In this document: in pieces, positions 19,601-27,918 of the stretch
How the letters are laid out: every line of letters starts with the position of its first letter
How positions within the stretch are numbered: position 1 is the first letter of the stretch
Source: Tannerella forsythia
GTDB lineage: Bacteria; Bacteroidota; Bacteroidia; Bacteroidales; Tannerellaceae
Length of the DNA stretch: 64,000 nucleotides
Direction of reading: 5' to 3'
NCBI RefSeq assembly: GCF_001006485.1
Contig: NZ_JUET01000101.1
Span: 1-64,000 of the forward strand
Program-made: the position numbers and the translations under genes
The notes under the pieces: model-generated
The model's database searches: none
What the model saw: the letters and a program-made list of their open reading frames with translations, nothing else
What the model was told of the DNA's origin: nothing

Positions 19601-20025
19601 TTCTTTTTCAAGGAGTACAGGGACGGCGCATCTATACGGAAGGATGGGGCTTAGAACCGTTTATTCAAGGTGCTGCTCCGACATTGGATTATGTAAAGAA
19701 TCGGTGGACAGGCCCCGGTACTTCAAATGAATATCCGCGTATATATTTCGGATGGGAGGGAACAAACCCGAATCGTCGACCCAGTACATGGTTTCTACAA
19801 GATGCATCATTTTTAAGGCTGAAGAATCTCACTATTGGGTATACTCTTCCTCAATCATTGCTGTCAAAAATGAATATCGAAAAAATAAGACTTTATTTTT
19901 CCGGAGACAATCTCCTTACATTTACCCAATATAAGGGGCTCGATCCGGAACGTGCCGGTGACGGGAGATTTGTTCAGTACCCCCAGAATAAAATTGTATC
20001 TTTTGGAATTAATGTTGAATTTTGA
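16621..20025 (+). CDS. SusC/RagA-type TonB-dependent transporter with STN signalling domain
   Basis: 1134 residues. Signal segment (LLCMFFLFYLEVYCAEAQ), STN domain about 45-120 (LRLQDVPLEQVLSAIETQT), carboxypeptidase-regulatory-like domain (ISGIVRDERGEPVIGAN), TonB box EEVVVVGYG, plug (NPTTMLQGQMPGVRI, LVLIDGIPG), and a 22-strand-type barrel ending IVSFGINVEF. The STN domain makes it the sensor for the FecR/ECF pair upstream. About 260 bases separate it from fecR; that gap is AT-rich and must hold the sigma-dependent promoter, but I cannot define it. Works with the SusD protein next door as lid; substrate unknown. Confidence 0.95.
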   Translation: MTALTVSFERKRRGASFSAYRRTTFLLCMFFLFYLEVYCAEAQTSLSLRLQDVPLEQVLSAIETQTSYRFLYNKDRLDVTRRVSIDVQNKELPDALSQLFVGTDITYTLKNKQIVLTRLPVKGVGPDTPVKTISGIVRDERGEPVIGANIIEKGVPGNGTITDVDGMFSLSVPDKAILVVSYIGYLTQEVPAGGANMHIVLKDDTKALEEVVVVGYGVQKKVNLTGAVSSVSGDEMIKRPVTNPTTMLQGQMPGVRIVQGLGQPGNESTQIRVRGQGTYSNAGSDPLVLIDGIPGSLSKLNANDIENISVLKDAASASIYGARAANGVVLVTTKTGRDRGFKINYNANWGIHTPTKMLKVVVNSAEYMELFNEAKKNSGISTGLYTQEMIDTYRNATDRVKYPNFDWLDYMFNPALVQNHSLSLNGGNKGVTYNITMGYIRQPGTMKGFHFDKYNFRVNVKSNLKEWITVGVNIALEKGDQKNPRQNHDDAFLSTLSQAPTYMPFLPDGKYVNSAYDFESHNKNMVAIVENDVLRKTTDYDVSSQIWTDIQLAKGLSWYSKMAINLSDISFKDWRPVVNTYNYHTGKFARTLDVGGEGLIAQNSREYYTNFFTYLKYDFCLNNTHHFGLQGGYSYEYDNYQFLRGYRQKYVTNNLLELNAGATAVQNAWGNTTEWALRSYFGRLNYNYRDRYLLEANIRYDGTSRIARDFRWGAFPSFSGAWRITEEDFIKKNQIYNWLTSTKLRFSYGLLGNQNIYLNNDTPFRYAYPYPYQDLLNFTGDYTFDNNTLSPGVAQSALANPALKWESTAVTDVGIDLQLFGKLNITYDWYRKHTYDILRQAQVTGSLGLGAPFVNGGDMLNLGHELSIQYSDRMTKGIFSGLEYSGGFYIDLFKNKLLKFGSREISGYVIRENDLPYNSFYMLEAIGIFQTQEEIDNSPKQFSGEFKPGDLKYRDVNQDGVINNEDRTIIPGRFPKFEYSFNGNVSWKGIDLSFLFQGVQGRRIYTEGWGLEPFIQGAAPTLDYVKNRWTGPGTSNEYPRIYFGWEGTNPNRRPSTWFLQDASFLRLKNLTIGYTLPQSLLSKMNIEKIRLYFSGDNLLTFTQYKGLDPERAGDGRFVQYPQNKIVSFGINVEF

Positions 20026-20037
20026 TCATATAAAAAA

Positions 20038-21579
20038 ATGAAACGGATAGGAATATATCTATTAATCATGATTTCAGGCCTGACATCTTGCGGAGATTTA
20101 GATATAAATCCGAATGACAGGCCATCGTCGGAAACATTTTGGAAAACAAGTGAGGACATCAATTTAGCACTCACAGCTTGCTATGGAGCTATGCATCGAG
20201 ACTTGTTTTCGTTCTCGACGCCGTGTTGGGACAATCTCACCGATAACGGATACGGACAACACGCTGAAAGGCAATATGGCATGACAACTAATATGGTCAT
20301 GGGAAATATCGAACCTTCCTCCGATGGCTTCATATCTGCAGTCTATACGGATGCGTTTGCTGACATTGCTACGGTCAATATTTTTTTAGACAAACTGAAA
20401 AAAATTGACAAATTGAACGATATAATTAAAAAACAGTATGAAGCGGAAGCAAGAATGCTACGTGCATATTTTTACAGCTATTTGTACCGTGGATATGGAG
20501 AAGTGCCAATTATTAGTGAACCGCTGAATCTTGAAACACAATATCAAGAGAAAAAGCCGATGAGTGATGTATATAAATTTATAATGGATGATATCAGTTT
20601 TGCCATAGATAACCTGCCTGATCAAACTTATAGTGAATCGAAAGGACGATGGACCAAGAATGCGGCAAAAGCCTACAAAGCACGGATGATTCTTTTTACG
20701 GCATACGATGAGGAAGGCAATATGATCACGAATAAGATGACTGAAGCGAAAACGCTCTTGGGTGAAATAAAAGGCTATGCATTAGCAAATGATTTTTCTG
20801 ATAATTTTAATGATCTAAAGCAAGAGTCTTCACCGGAAATTATGATGTCGATAAAGTTTTTGGCACCGAATACATCCAGTTCGGCAGACATGTGGTATGC
20901 CGATTGGTTAGTTGTAAGCCCTCTCATTAATTTTTTGGAAACTTTTGAGATGAGAGACGGTACCCCGGGACAACCGATTCCCAAAAAGGCAGGGAGCAAA
21001 TTTCTAATTGACCTTGAGGCTTTCTCTAATACCTCGTTAGCAGATCGTGATCCACGGTTGGCTAAAACTGTCTTTATTGAAAAATACATCATCAATGGAA
21101 GCGAATATACAGGAGGAAATGCCAAACCTACAGGAGCTGGTCTGTATAAGTTTTTATCTCCTAATCTGCCCCCTCCTTTCGGTTATAATACGAAAAGTCA
21201 GCAAGATTGGGTCATTATGCGTTATGCAGATGTATTATTGATGTTAGCAGAGGCTGAGAATGAACTGAATGGTCCGACAGAATTAGTGTATAAAAGTATT
21301 AATGCTATCCGTAAACGTGCATTAATGCCTGAACTTCCTCCAAAGCTAAGCAAGGAACAAATGAGAAATAAAATACGGAATGAACGAAGAATAGAGCTTG
21401 CCTTTGAAGGGCATCGCTACTTTGACTTAAAGCGATGGAAAACAGCTATTTCCGTACTTAATGCAGTTGCTGATGCACCAGTCACATATAAATTCGAGAA
21501 AAAACACTATCTATGGCCGATACCTCAGTCTGAAATTGATAAAAATAAAGGAAAGTTAGTTCAAAACCCCGATTGGTAA
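20038..21579 (+). CDS. SusD/RagB-family surface lipoprotein
   Basis: 513 residues. Lipobox LTSC at the end of the signal, then LDINPNDRPSSETFWKT, the common SusD start. TPR-like helices (YEAEARMLRAYFYSYLYRGYGEVPII) and the C-terminal RNERRIELAFEGHRYFDLKRW with LWPIPQSEIDKNKG-L-QNPDW are diagnostic. It caps the SusC barrel 12 bases upstream and binds the imported ligand at the cell surface. Confidence 0.95.
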   Translation: MKRIGIYLLIMISGLTSCGDLDINPNDRPSSETFWKTSEDINLALTACYGAMHRDLFSFSTPCWDNLTDNGYGQHAERQYGMTTNMVMGNIEPSSDGFISAVYTDAFADIATVNIFLDKLKKIDKLNDIIKKQYEAEARMLRAYFYSYLYRGYGEVPIISEPLNLETQYQEKKPMSDVYKFIMDDISFAIDNLPDQTYSESKGRWTKNAAKAYKARMILFTAYDEEGNMITNKMTEAKTLLGEIKGYALANDFSDNFNDLKQESSPEIMMSIKFLAPNTSSSADMWYADWLVVSPLINFLETFEMRDGTPGQPIPKKAGSKFLIDLEAFSNTSLADRDPRLAKTVFIEKYIINGSEYTGGNAKPTGAGLYKFLSPNLPPPFGYNTKSQQDWVIMRYADVLLMLAEAENELNGPTELVYKSINAIRKRALMPELPPKLSKEQMRNKIRNERRIELAFEGHRYFDLKRWKTAISVLNAVADAPVTYKFEKKHYLWPIPQSEIDKNKGKLVQNPDW

Positions 21580-21610
21580 ATGATTTGGCCGGTCAGCTGG
21601 TGAACCAATC

Positions 21611-21640
21611 GGGATAAAGAGAGTGTAGTATCTTTATCCC
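21611..21640 (+). terminator. Perfect stem-loop between SusD and the EEP gene
   Basis: GGGATAAAGA and TCTTTATCCC form a 10-bp perfect stem with a 10-base loop, 31 bases after the susD stop. No U-run follows, so it may protect the susCD mRNA or attenuate rather than terminate. A second small stem GTTAAAC-CCGA-GTTTAAC lies at 21661-21678. Confidence 0.55.
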
Positions 21641-21754
21641 ATCCCGATAAGCGAACGTTTGTTAAACCCGAGTTTAACACAAAACCCCGGTTGGAAGGAT
21701 GGGCTGTGATGAATGATAACAGTGTATTGATTTGATTTTCAAAATATATTAAAA

Positions 21755-22549
21755 ATGAAACAGATGCATATTTTACAAAGTGTCTTTTGCCTTTTCTTGT
21801 TGGCATCTTTTATTTATTCTGATTCGGCCGATAAACGGATACAGTATAATGCAGGTGTTGAGAAGGTAAAAATTTTAAGTTATAACATACGAAATGCAAG
21901 AGGAACAGATGATGTTACAGACTATGATCGAGTCGCAGGGGTGATCCGGCGAGTTTCGGCTGACTGTGTCGCCATACAGGAATTAGACAGTGCAACCATG
22001 CGCAGCAACGGAGACTTTGTCTTGGATGAAATAGCCCGAAGAACGAAAATGTATGCCGTGTTTAATGCTTCGATTGAATACGATGGCGGGAAATACGGTA
22101 TCGGCATTCTCACAAAAGAGAAACCGATAAAGAAAGAAGCGATTCCTTTACCGGGAAGAGAAGAGGAACGCAGCATGTTACTTGTAGAAACGGATGATTA
22201 TGTGATTTGCTGTACCCATTGGTCGCTAACCCGTGAAGACAGAATGGCCTCCGTAGAATTAATCAATGAATTAGCTGCTAAATACACGGATAAACCTGTT
22301 TTTCTGGCAGGTGACCTGAATGCAGCACCGAATGACCGGGAGATACAAGAATTAAAATTAACCTGGGAGGTTCTTAACAATGAGAAGGAGTATACCTGTC
22401 CCTCTGTACATCCCACGAAATGTATCGATTATATTTTAATTAAGAAGGATTTTTCATATCCATATCAAGTTTTAAAGTCAAAAGTAGAGGTTGAGCCCCT
22501 TGCTTCTGATCATTCACCGGTATGGGTTGAGATAGGTTTTCATAAATAG
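21755..22549 (+). CDS. Secreted endonuclease/exonuclease/phosphatase-fold hydrolase
   Basis: 264 residues with an N-terminal hydrophobic signal (ILQSVFCLFLLASFIYSD). EEP-fold landmarks: ILSYNIRNARG (Asn44), VAIQELDS (metal Glu76), CTHWSL, FLAGDLNAAP, CIDYILI and SDHSPVWVEI with the catalytic His. Family members cleave phosphodiesters in nucleic acids, sphingomyelin or inositol phosphates. Being exported and next to the sigma-controlled SusC/SusD pair, it probably releases or trims the ligand imported by that pair; which phosphoester is not decidable. Confidence 0.88.
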   Translation: MKQMHILQSVFCLFLLASFIYSDSADKRIQYNAGVEKVKILSYNIRNARGTDDVTDYDRVAGVIRRVSADCVAIQELDSATMRSNGDFVLDEIARRTKMYAVFNASIEYDGGKYGIGILTKEKPIKKEAIPLPGREEERSMLLVETDDYVICCTHWSLTREDRMASVELINELAAKYTDKPVFLAGDLNAAPNDREIQELKLTWEVLNNEKEYTCPSVHPTKCIDYILIKKDFSYPYQVLKSKVEVEPLASDHSPVWVEIGFHK

Positions 22550-22637
22550 GATGGATCGAAAGTTGGGATAAGGTGATAGGGCTGAAAAAGGAGTGATCCG
22601 TCATTGTCGGATGAATTGGAATTTCTTTATTTTATCG

Positions 22638-22645
22638 TACCTTTG
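22638..22645 (+). promoter_or_regulatory. -7 box for rbfA operon
   Basis: TACCTTTG on the plus strand, about 120 bases before rbfA, leaving a long leader. Confidence 0.6.
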
Positions 22646-22766
22646 TCAGGTACTTCATAGATAGGGGAGGAAGTTGCACATGTTTTTTGTTTTTACATGA
22701 GTAATTATTCCTCTCCTTCTCTGTAAGAATAAAACATGACGATGATCTCATAAAAAAGGACAGGAC

Positions 22767-23102
22767 ATGGAAGGAACAAGGTTAAATAAAATCGGGAGGT
22801 TGCTTCAAAAAGAGTTAGGCGACCTGTTTCAGAAGCAGACGAAAGGTATGCCGGGCACCCTCGTTTCGGTGAGTACGGTACGGGTAAGTGCGGACTTGAG
22901 CGTGGCTAAGGTCTTTTTGAGCATTTTCCCTTCGGAGAAGAGCTCGATGCTGATGGAAGCCATCGAGGCGAATAAGAAGACGATCCGTTACGATCTCGGT
23001 CAGCGGGTGCGTCTGCAACTGCGGAGGATTCCGGAGTTGATTTTCTTCCTTGACGATTCGCTCGATTATGTGGAGAACATCGACCATCTCTTAAAAAAAT
23101 AA
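22767..23102 (+). CDS. rbfA: 30S ribosome-binding factor A
   Basis: 111 residues, RbfA KH-fold: TRLNKIGRLLQKELGDLF, VSVSTVRVSADLSVAKVFLSIFP, and RVRLQLRRIPELIFFLDDSLDYVENIDHLL. It assists maturation of 16S rRNA 5' end in late 30S assembly. Eight bases later the permease fusion begins with TTG; an rbfA-permease pair is common in Bacteroidetes. Confidence 0.95.
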   Translation: MEGTRLNKIGRLLQKELGDLFQKQTKGMPGTLVSVSTVRVSADLSVAKVFLSIFPSEKSSMLMEAIEANKKTIRYDLGQRVRLQLRRIPELIFFLDDSLDYVENIDHLLKK

Positions 23103-23109
23103 TTATCCG

Positions 23110-25188
23110 TTGAATCTTCCGTTTTTTATCGCCCGCCGTTATTTGTTTGCGAAGAAATCGCATAATGCCATCAATATCATCTCGATGATTTCGGTGTGCA
23201 GTGTGGCGGTCGCTACTGTTGCGCTCGTATGTGTGCTGTCGGTCTACAACGGTTTTAACGATTTAGTTGCGTCGATGTTCGGCAATTTCGATCCGGAGTT
23301 GAAGATTACGCCGGCCGTCGGTAAGGTGTTCGATCCCGACAGCCCGGCCGTGCGTCAAGTCAGGGAGTTGAAAGAGGTGGTGATGTGCACCGGGGTATTG
23401 CAGGACCATGTACTGGTACGTTACCACGACCGTCAGCAGGTTGCCGTGGCGAAAGGAGTAGACGACGCGTTTCATCACATGGTATCGATTGATACGGTGT
23501 TAGTCGACGGACGTTTCGTCTTGCAGGAAGGTGAGACATCGTATGGGGTGATGGGGATTGGTCTGGCTTCTTCGTTAGGTGTTAATGCGGCGTTTACGTC
23601 GCCGATGGAGATTTACGCTCCCAAGCGTGACGAGCGGGTGAACATGGCCAATCCGGCTACCTCGTTTCAGATCGAATATGCGTTTATCGGGGGGGTCTTT
23701 TGCCTTAATCAGCCTTCGTATGACGAGAATTACCTGATTCTCCCTATCGGACTGATGCGTTCGATGCTTCGCTACGAGAAGGAAGTATCGGCGTTAGAAC
23801 TCAAACTTTCGTCGCAGGCCGATACGAAAGCCGTGCAGCAGGAGATTCGCACGATACTCGGCGACGGGTTCAGGGTGCAGAATCGCTATGAACAACAGGA
23901 AGCATCGTTTAAGATGATGCAGGTGGAGAAATGGATGACGTTCCTGATTCTGGCGTTTATCTTGACGATTGCATTATTCAACGTCGTCAGCTCGTTGTCG
24001 ATGCTGATGATCGAGAAAGAAGGCGATGTACGGATGCTGCGCAGCATGGGGGCCGACGACAGTCTGATACGCCGTATTTTTTTGACCGAGGGCTGTATGA
24101 TCCCGGTGCTGGGGGCGTTGGTCGGTATCGTGATCGGCGTAGCTCTCTGTCTGATTCAACAATATTACGGTGTCATCAAGTTAGGTAGCGCGGGGGCTTT
24201 TGTCAGTGATAATTACCCGGTGCGTATTGCTCCGTGGGATATTCTGGCCATCTTCGTTACGGTTTTTGCGATAGGTGGCTTGTCGTCGTGGTATCCGGTG
24301 CGTTATCTCGGTCGCAAATGGCTGAAGAAAGGCGTGATGACCGCACTTGTTGCGCCGTTTTTCCTGCTTACGGCTTGCGGGGGAGGGCACAAGGCGTTGC
24401 ACGGACAGCGCCTGACGGTGACGATGGAGCCGCAGCGTTATTTCGTCGAACGCATTGCCGGCAAGCACTGGAATGTGCATACGGTTGTGCCGGCCGGTCA
24501 AAGTCCGGAGACGTATGAACCGACGCCGCGCGAGATGATGGCTGTGGCCGAGAGCCAAGCGTATCTGCGCATCGGGCGTATCGGTTTCGAGAGGGCATGG
24601 ATGTCGACGATTCGGGAGAACAATCCGCATCTACGCGTTTTCGATTTGTCCGAGGGTGTTACGTGGATAGAAGGACAATGCACACATCATCATCATCACG
24701 ATCACAGCGCGACGGATCCGCATATCTGGAATGCCACGCGCACGGCACAGATCATTGCCCGTAATACGTTGGACGCTTTATGTGCGATCGATCCGGCGCA
24801 TGCTTCGGACTACGAAACGAATTTCCGTGCGCTGACGGCCGAGATCGATTCGACCGGACGTGTCCTGCACGCCATGCTCGACACGTTGTCGCACCGCACA
24901 TTCGTTATCTACCATCCGACGCTGACTTATTTTGCCGACGAGTACGGGTTGACGCAGCTCTCGATCGAGGCAGACGGCAAAGAGCCGTCGGCCGCTTCGA
25001 TGAGGGCGCTTGTCGACGAGGCGCGTGAAGCCGGTGTACGGGTTGTCTTCGTGCAGCAGGAGTTTGACCGTAAACATGCCGAATCACTGGCTGCCGAGAT
25101 CGGAGCACGTATCGTAACGATCCATCCGCTGTCGGCCGATTGGAAGACGGAGATGCTTCGTATTGCGGAATCGCTCGCAACCCCTTAA
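23110..25188 (+). CDS. Fusion: LolC/E/FtsX-like ABC permease plus ZnuA-like zinc-binding lipoprotein
   Basis: 692 residues from TTG 23110. Residues 1-407 are a complete MacB/LolE-type permease: FIARRYLFAKKSHNAINIISMISV, first membrane helix, large periplasmic part, then three helices and WYPVRYLGRKWLKK. From G408 V409 M410 the text is a new lipoprotein signal (ALVAPFFLLTACGGG, lipobox Cys423) and a full cluster A-I metal-binding protein: VEIR-like N-lobe, His-rich CTHHHHHDH, ATDPHIW, FVIYHPTLTYFADEYG, and FVQQEFDRK. Each half has the length of a free protein. Removing one G at 24331-24332 would give KKA-stop with TGATG overlapping the second ATG. So either a recent one-base fusion or a sequence error. 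Confidence 0.85.
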   Translation: MNLPFFIARRYLFAKKSHNAINIISMISVCSVAVATVALVCVLSVYNGFNDLVASMFGNFDPELKITPAVGKVFDPDSPAVRQVRELKEVVMCTGVLQDHVLVRYHDRQQVAVAKGVDDAFHHMVSIDTVLVDGRFVLQEGETSYGVMGIGLASSLGVNAAFTSPMEIYAPKRDERVNMANPATSFQIEYAFIGGVFCLNQPSYDENYLILPIGLMRSMLRYEKEVSALELKLSSQADTKAVQQEIRTILGDGFRVQNRYEQQEASFKMMQVEKWMTFLILAFILTIALFNVVSSLSMLMIEKEGDVRMLRSMGADDSLIRRIFLTEGCMIPVLGALVGIVIGVALCLIQQYYGVIKLGSAGAFVSDNYPVRIAPWDILAIFVTVFAIGGLSSWYPVRYLGRKWLKKGVMTALVAPFFLLTACGGGHKALHGQRLTVTMEPQRYFVERIAGKHWNVHTVVPAGQSPETYEPTPREMMAVAESQAYLRIGRIGFERAWMSTIRENNPHLRVFDLSEGVTWIEGQCTHHHHHDHSATDPHIWNATRTAQIIARNTLDALCAIDPAHASDYETNFRALTAEIDSTGRVLHAMLDTLSHRTFVIYHPTLTYFADEYGLTQLSIEADGKEPSAASMRALVDEAREAGVRVVFVQQEFDRKHAESLAAEIGARIVTIHPLSADWKTEMLRIAESLATP

Positions 25189-25203
25189 CGGATACCTATA
25201 CCT

Positions 25204-25959
25204 ATGAACAAGCTACTTACCCTCGAACATATTACGGCTGCTTACGATACGAAAGTTGTCTTGCGCGATGTCGGGCTGACGGTATGGGAAAACGATTTCT
25301 TGGGAATCATCGGTCCGAACGGAGGAGGGAAAACGACGCTGCTCAAAGTCATCCTGCGACTGCTGAAACCGGTAGCAGGAACCGTTGCGTTCTATCGCGA
25401 CGGGCAGCCCGTTGCGTCGTTGAATATCGGTTACCTCCCGCAGATCAATAAAATCGATAAGCGCTTTCCGATCTCGGTACGCGAAGTGATTGCTTCGGGA
25501 TTGATGGCGCAGACGAGAGGTGCTCGTCACCTCTCGAAGCAACAGCAACAGCGTGTTGCCGAGGTGATCGTATGGATGGGGTTAGATGCTTTGAGCAGAC
25601 GAGCGATCGGCGAGCTGTCCGGTGGTGAGTTGCAACGCGTGATGCTGGGACGCGCCATCGTTTCGCGGCCGCAGATGCTTATTCTCGACGAACCGAATAC
25701 ATACGTCGATCAGAAATTCGAGTCGAAGCTGTACGACTTGTTGCGCGAGATCAATCAAGACACGGCCGTCGTCCTCGTCTCGCACGATGTAGGCACGGTG
25801 CTCTCGTTGGTAAAGAACGTCGCTTGCGTAAACGAATCGCTGCATTATCATCCCGGAGCCGATGTCTCGGAAGAGTGGATGGATGAAGTGTACCGTTGTC
25901 CGATCGAGTTAGTAGGGCATGGCGAACTGCCACACCGTATCCTGAAAAGGCACGATTGA
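25204..25959 (+). CDS. znuC: Metal (zinc/manganese) ABC transporter ATP-binding protein
   Basis: 251 residues. Walker A GPNGGGKTTLLK, Q-loop GYLPQINKI, signature LSGGELQRVMLGRA, Walker B MLILDEPNTYVD, and switch His in VLVSHDVG. The form and C-terminus (CVNESLHYHPGADVSEEWM) match ZnuC/MntB-type ATPases. It follows the ZnuA-like half of the fusion after 15 bases. No ZnuB-type permease is next to it (YccF follows), so the membrane partner must be encoded elsewhere. Confidence 0.88.
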   Translation: MNKLLTLEHITAAYDTKVVLRDVGLTVWENDFLGIIGPNGGGKTTLLKVILRLLKPVAGTVAFYRDGQPVASLNIGYLPQINKIDKRFPISVREVIASGLMAQTRGARHLSKQQQQRVAEVIVWMGLDALSRRAIGELSGGELQRVMLGRAIVSRPQMLILDEPNTYVDQKFESKLYDLLREINQDTAVVLVSHDVGTVLSLVKNVACVNESLHYHPGADVSEEWMDEVYRCPIELVGHGELPHRILKRHD

Positions 25960-25969
25960 ATCATTTTCG

Positions 25970-25977
25970 TATCTTTG
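25970..25977 (+). promoter_or_regulatory. -7 box for yccF
   Basis: TATCTTTG 31 bases before ATG 26008. The longer ORF from TTG 25975 starts inside this box, so ATG 26008 is the likely start. Confidence 0.65.
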
Positions 25978-26007
25978 TCCGGCAATAACATTAACGTACA
26001 CGAAAAA

Positions 26008-26376
26008 ATGAAGATATTGGGCAATCTGATCTGGCTGATTTGCGGAGGCCTTCTCGCAGCCATCGAATATTTGCTTGCGAGCTTCCTGATGATCATCACG
26101 ATTATCGGCATTCCTTTTGGTTTGCAGACACTTAAGCTTTCCGCGCTGATGTTGTGGCCGTTTGGGCGACGGGTAGTCGATCAGGGTGGATCGAGCGGTT
26201 GTCTTTCGGTCATCATGAATATCCTCTGGATTTGTTTCGGCGGGTTAGGGATTTGCCTGACCCATCTGTTTTTCGGTATGTTGCTTTGTCTTACTCTGAT
26301 CGGCATTCCTTTCGGGAAGCAGCATTTTAAGCTGGCCGGACTGGCATTGACTCCGTTTGGCAAGCACGTAGTGTGA
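26008..26376 (+). CDS. YccF-domain inner-membrane protein
   Basis: 122 residues. Two repeats of a hydrophobic module (ILGNLIWLICGGLLAAIEYLLASFLMIITIIGIPFGLQ and ILWICFGGLGICLTHLFFGMLLCLTLIGIPFGKQ), each ending IGIPFG-Q followed by LWPFGR or LTPFGK. This doubled pattern is the YccF family. About four membrane segments. Function unknown; own promoter. Confidence 0.88.
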   Translation: MKILGNLIWLICGGLLAAIEYLLASFLMIITIIGIPFGLQTLKLSALMLWPFGRRVVDQGGSSGCLSVIMNILWICFGGLGICLTHLFFGMLLCLTLIGIPFGKQHFKLAGLALTPFGKHVV

Positions 26377-26383
26377 TTTCGTT

Positions 26384-27073
26384 TTATTCGATCAGCCGGT
26401 AGCGGGCGCGTGCCGTCTCACGCGAGCAGGCGTTGAAATGCCACCACTCGCTTTTGACGGTGCGGAAGCCTGCCTCTTTCATCACCCGGCGTAACAATCG
26501 GCGATTGGTCAACTCTTTTTGTGTCATTTTACCTGTCTGCACAAGCGCTTCCTCCTTGTCGGTATGGGCTTCCGTCCCGAAGAAATCGTAAGGCGTACCC
26601 ATGGGCAGCAGCTTCCCTGAAGCATCGACGATGGTCAGGTCGACGGCCATGCCGTAGTTGTGCAAGCCGCCTCCCTTAGCTGGATTAGACACGTAATACG
26701 TCTTGTTCGTGCCGCGCACTAAATTCCACATGATGCGTTGTACCGACATCGGACGGGCGGCATCATATACGAGTAGCGTATAACCCGGTTTTTCGCGTTG
26801 CAGGATGCGTTGTGCACGGTGGAGCTTCTGTGCTGCATCGGGATGCAGCCATGCTTTGGTCATTCCCTGATAGACGCTGCGACCCATAAAATTATCGGAT
26901 GTCGCATATTTGAGCTGTATACGGATGGACGGAGCCTCCTCGCATACATCGACGTATCCTGCCGCTTTCAGTTGGGCATCCAACGATTGGGCATGCAGGC
27001 TTGCCGGAGGCAACAGGACTGATATTATCCATACGATGCACAGGGGCAGAAGACGTATATACCTCATGATCAT
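26384..27073 (-). CDS. D-Ala-D-Ala dipeptidase, VanX/DdpX family (M15D), exported
   Basis: 229 residues with a signal peptide (LCIVWIISVLLPPASLHAQ). Zinc site HNYGMAVDLT (His and Asp), catalytic SEWWHFN (Glu and His), VYDAARPMSVQ with the Arg of the family. It hydrolyses D-Ala-D-Ala in the periplasm, probably for peptidoglycan recycling, not resistance, since no van genes are nearby. Starts nine bases after murI, so the two form a cell-wall pair. Confidence 0.9.
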   Translation of the reverse strand: MIMRYIRLLPLCIVWIISVLLPPASLHAQSLDAQLKAAGYVDVCEEAPSIRIQLKYATSDNFMGRSVYQGMTKAWLHPDAAQKLHRAQRILQREKPGYTLLVYDAARPMSVQRIMWNLVRGTNKTYYVSNPAKGGGLHNYGMAVDLTIVDASGKLLPMGTPYDFFGTEAHTDKEEALVQTGKMTQKELTNRRLLRRVMKEAGFRTVKSEWWHFNACSRETARARYRLIE

Positions 27074-27082
27074 AAACTCGGA

Positions 27083-27910
27083 TTATCCCGGCAGGGCAAT
27101 CTGTTCTACCGTATCAATGGTTTGCTTCAGGAAGAGAGAGGCTGCACCCATAAACCGTTCGGCCGACTCGGTGGTCTGAAACCGGCAATGTGTCCCTCTG
27201 CTCAGTCGTGCATCCATTTCGGGATGGCGTCTCAGGTAATCCTTCAGGCTTGCAGCCACCTGTTCGCCTTGGGAGAAGAGGGTGATGCCGGCCGGCAGGT
27301 ATCGGCGTATCTTATCGATCAGCAACGGGTAGTGCGTGCAACCGAGAATGATCGTGTCGATCCTCTCATCCTTTGCCAGCAGACGGTCGATATGCTGCTT
27401 GACGAAGTAATCCGCGCCGGGCGAATCGAACTCGTTGTTTTCGACTAACGGCACCCACATGGGGCATGCTTCGCCGACGACCGTAACGGACGGGAACAGC
27501 TTGTTCAGCTCTAACATGTACGACCGTGAAGCAATCGTGCCGGTTGTCCCCAGCACCCCGATATGTTTTGTCCGGCTGAGGCTGTCTACGACCTCCACCG
27601 TCGGGCGGATGACGCCGAGCACACGCCGTGCAGGGTCGTCCCAACAGGGCAAGTCACGCTGCTGAATCGTTCGCAGCGCCTTGGCCGATGCCGTGTTGCA
27701 TGCCAGAATGACGAGCGGACAACCTTCGTCAAACAAGTGCCTTACGGCTTCGCGCGTAAACTGATAAACCACCTCGAACGAGCGCGTACCGTATGGAGTC
27801 CGTGCATTATCGCCCAAATAGATATAGTCGTAGTCGGGAAGCTCCTGCCGGATTTTCTCGAAGATGGTCAGTCCGCCGTAACCCGAATCAAATAGACCGA
27901 TTGCCTTCAT
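27083..27910 (-). CDS. murI: Glutamate racemase
   Basis: 275 residues. GLFDSGYGGLTIF with catalytic Asp/Ser, YLGDNARTPYGTRS, LVILACNTASA with the first catalytic Cys, and TIILGCTHYPLL with the second Cys. It supplies D-glutamate for peptidoglycan. Separated from the skp genes upstream by a terminator. Confidence 0.95.
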   Translation of the reverse strand: MKAIGLFDSGYGGLTIFEKIRQELPDYDYIYLGDNARTPYGTRSFEVVYQFTREAVRHLFDEGCPLVILACNTASAKALRTIQQRDLPCWDDPARRVLGVIRPTVEVVDSLSRTKHIGVLGTTGTIASRSYMLELNKLFPSVTVVGEACPMWVPLVENNEFDSPGADYFVKQHIDRLLAKDERIDTIILGCTHYPLLIDKIRRYLPAGITLFSQGEQVAASLKDYLRRHPEMDARLSRGTHCRFQTTESAERFMGAASLFLKQTIDTVEQIALPG

Positions 27911-27918
27911 CCTTCCTA

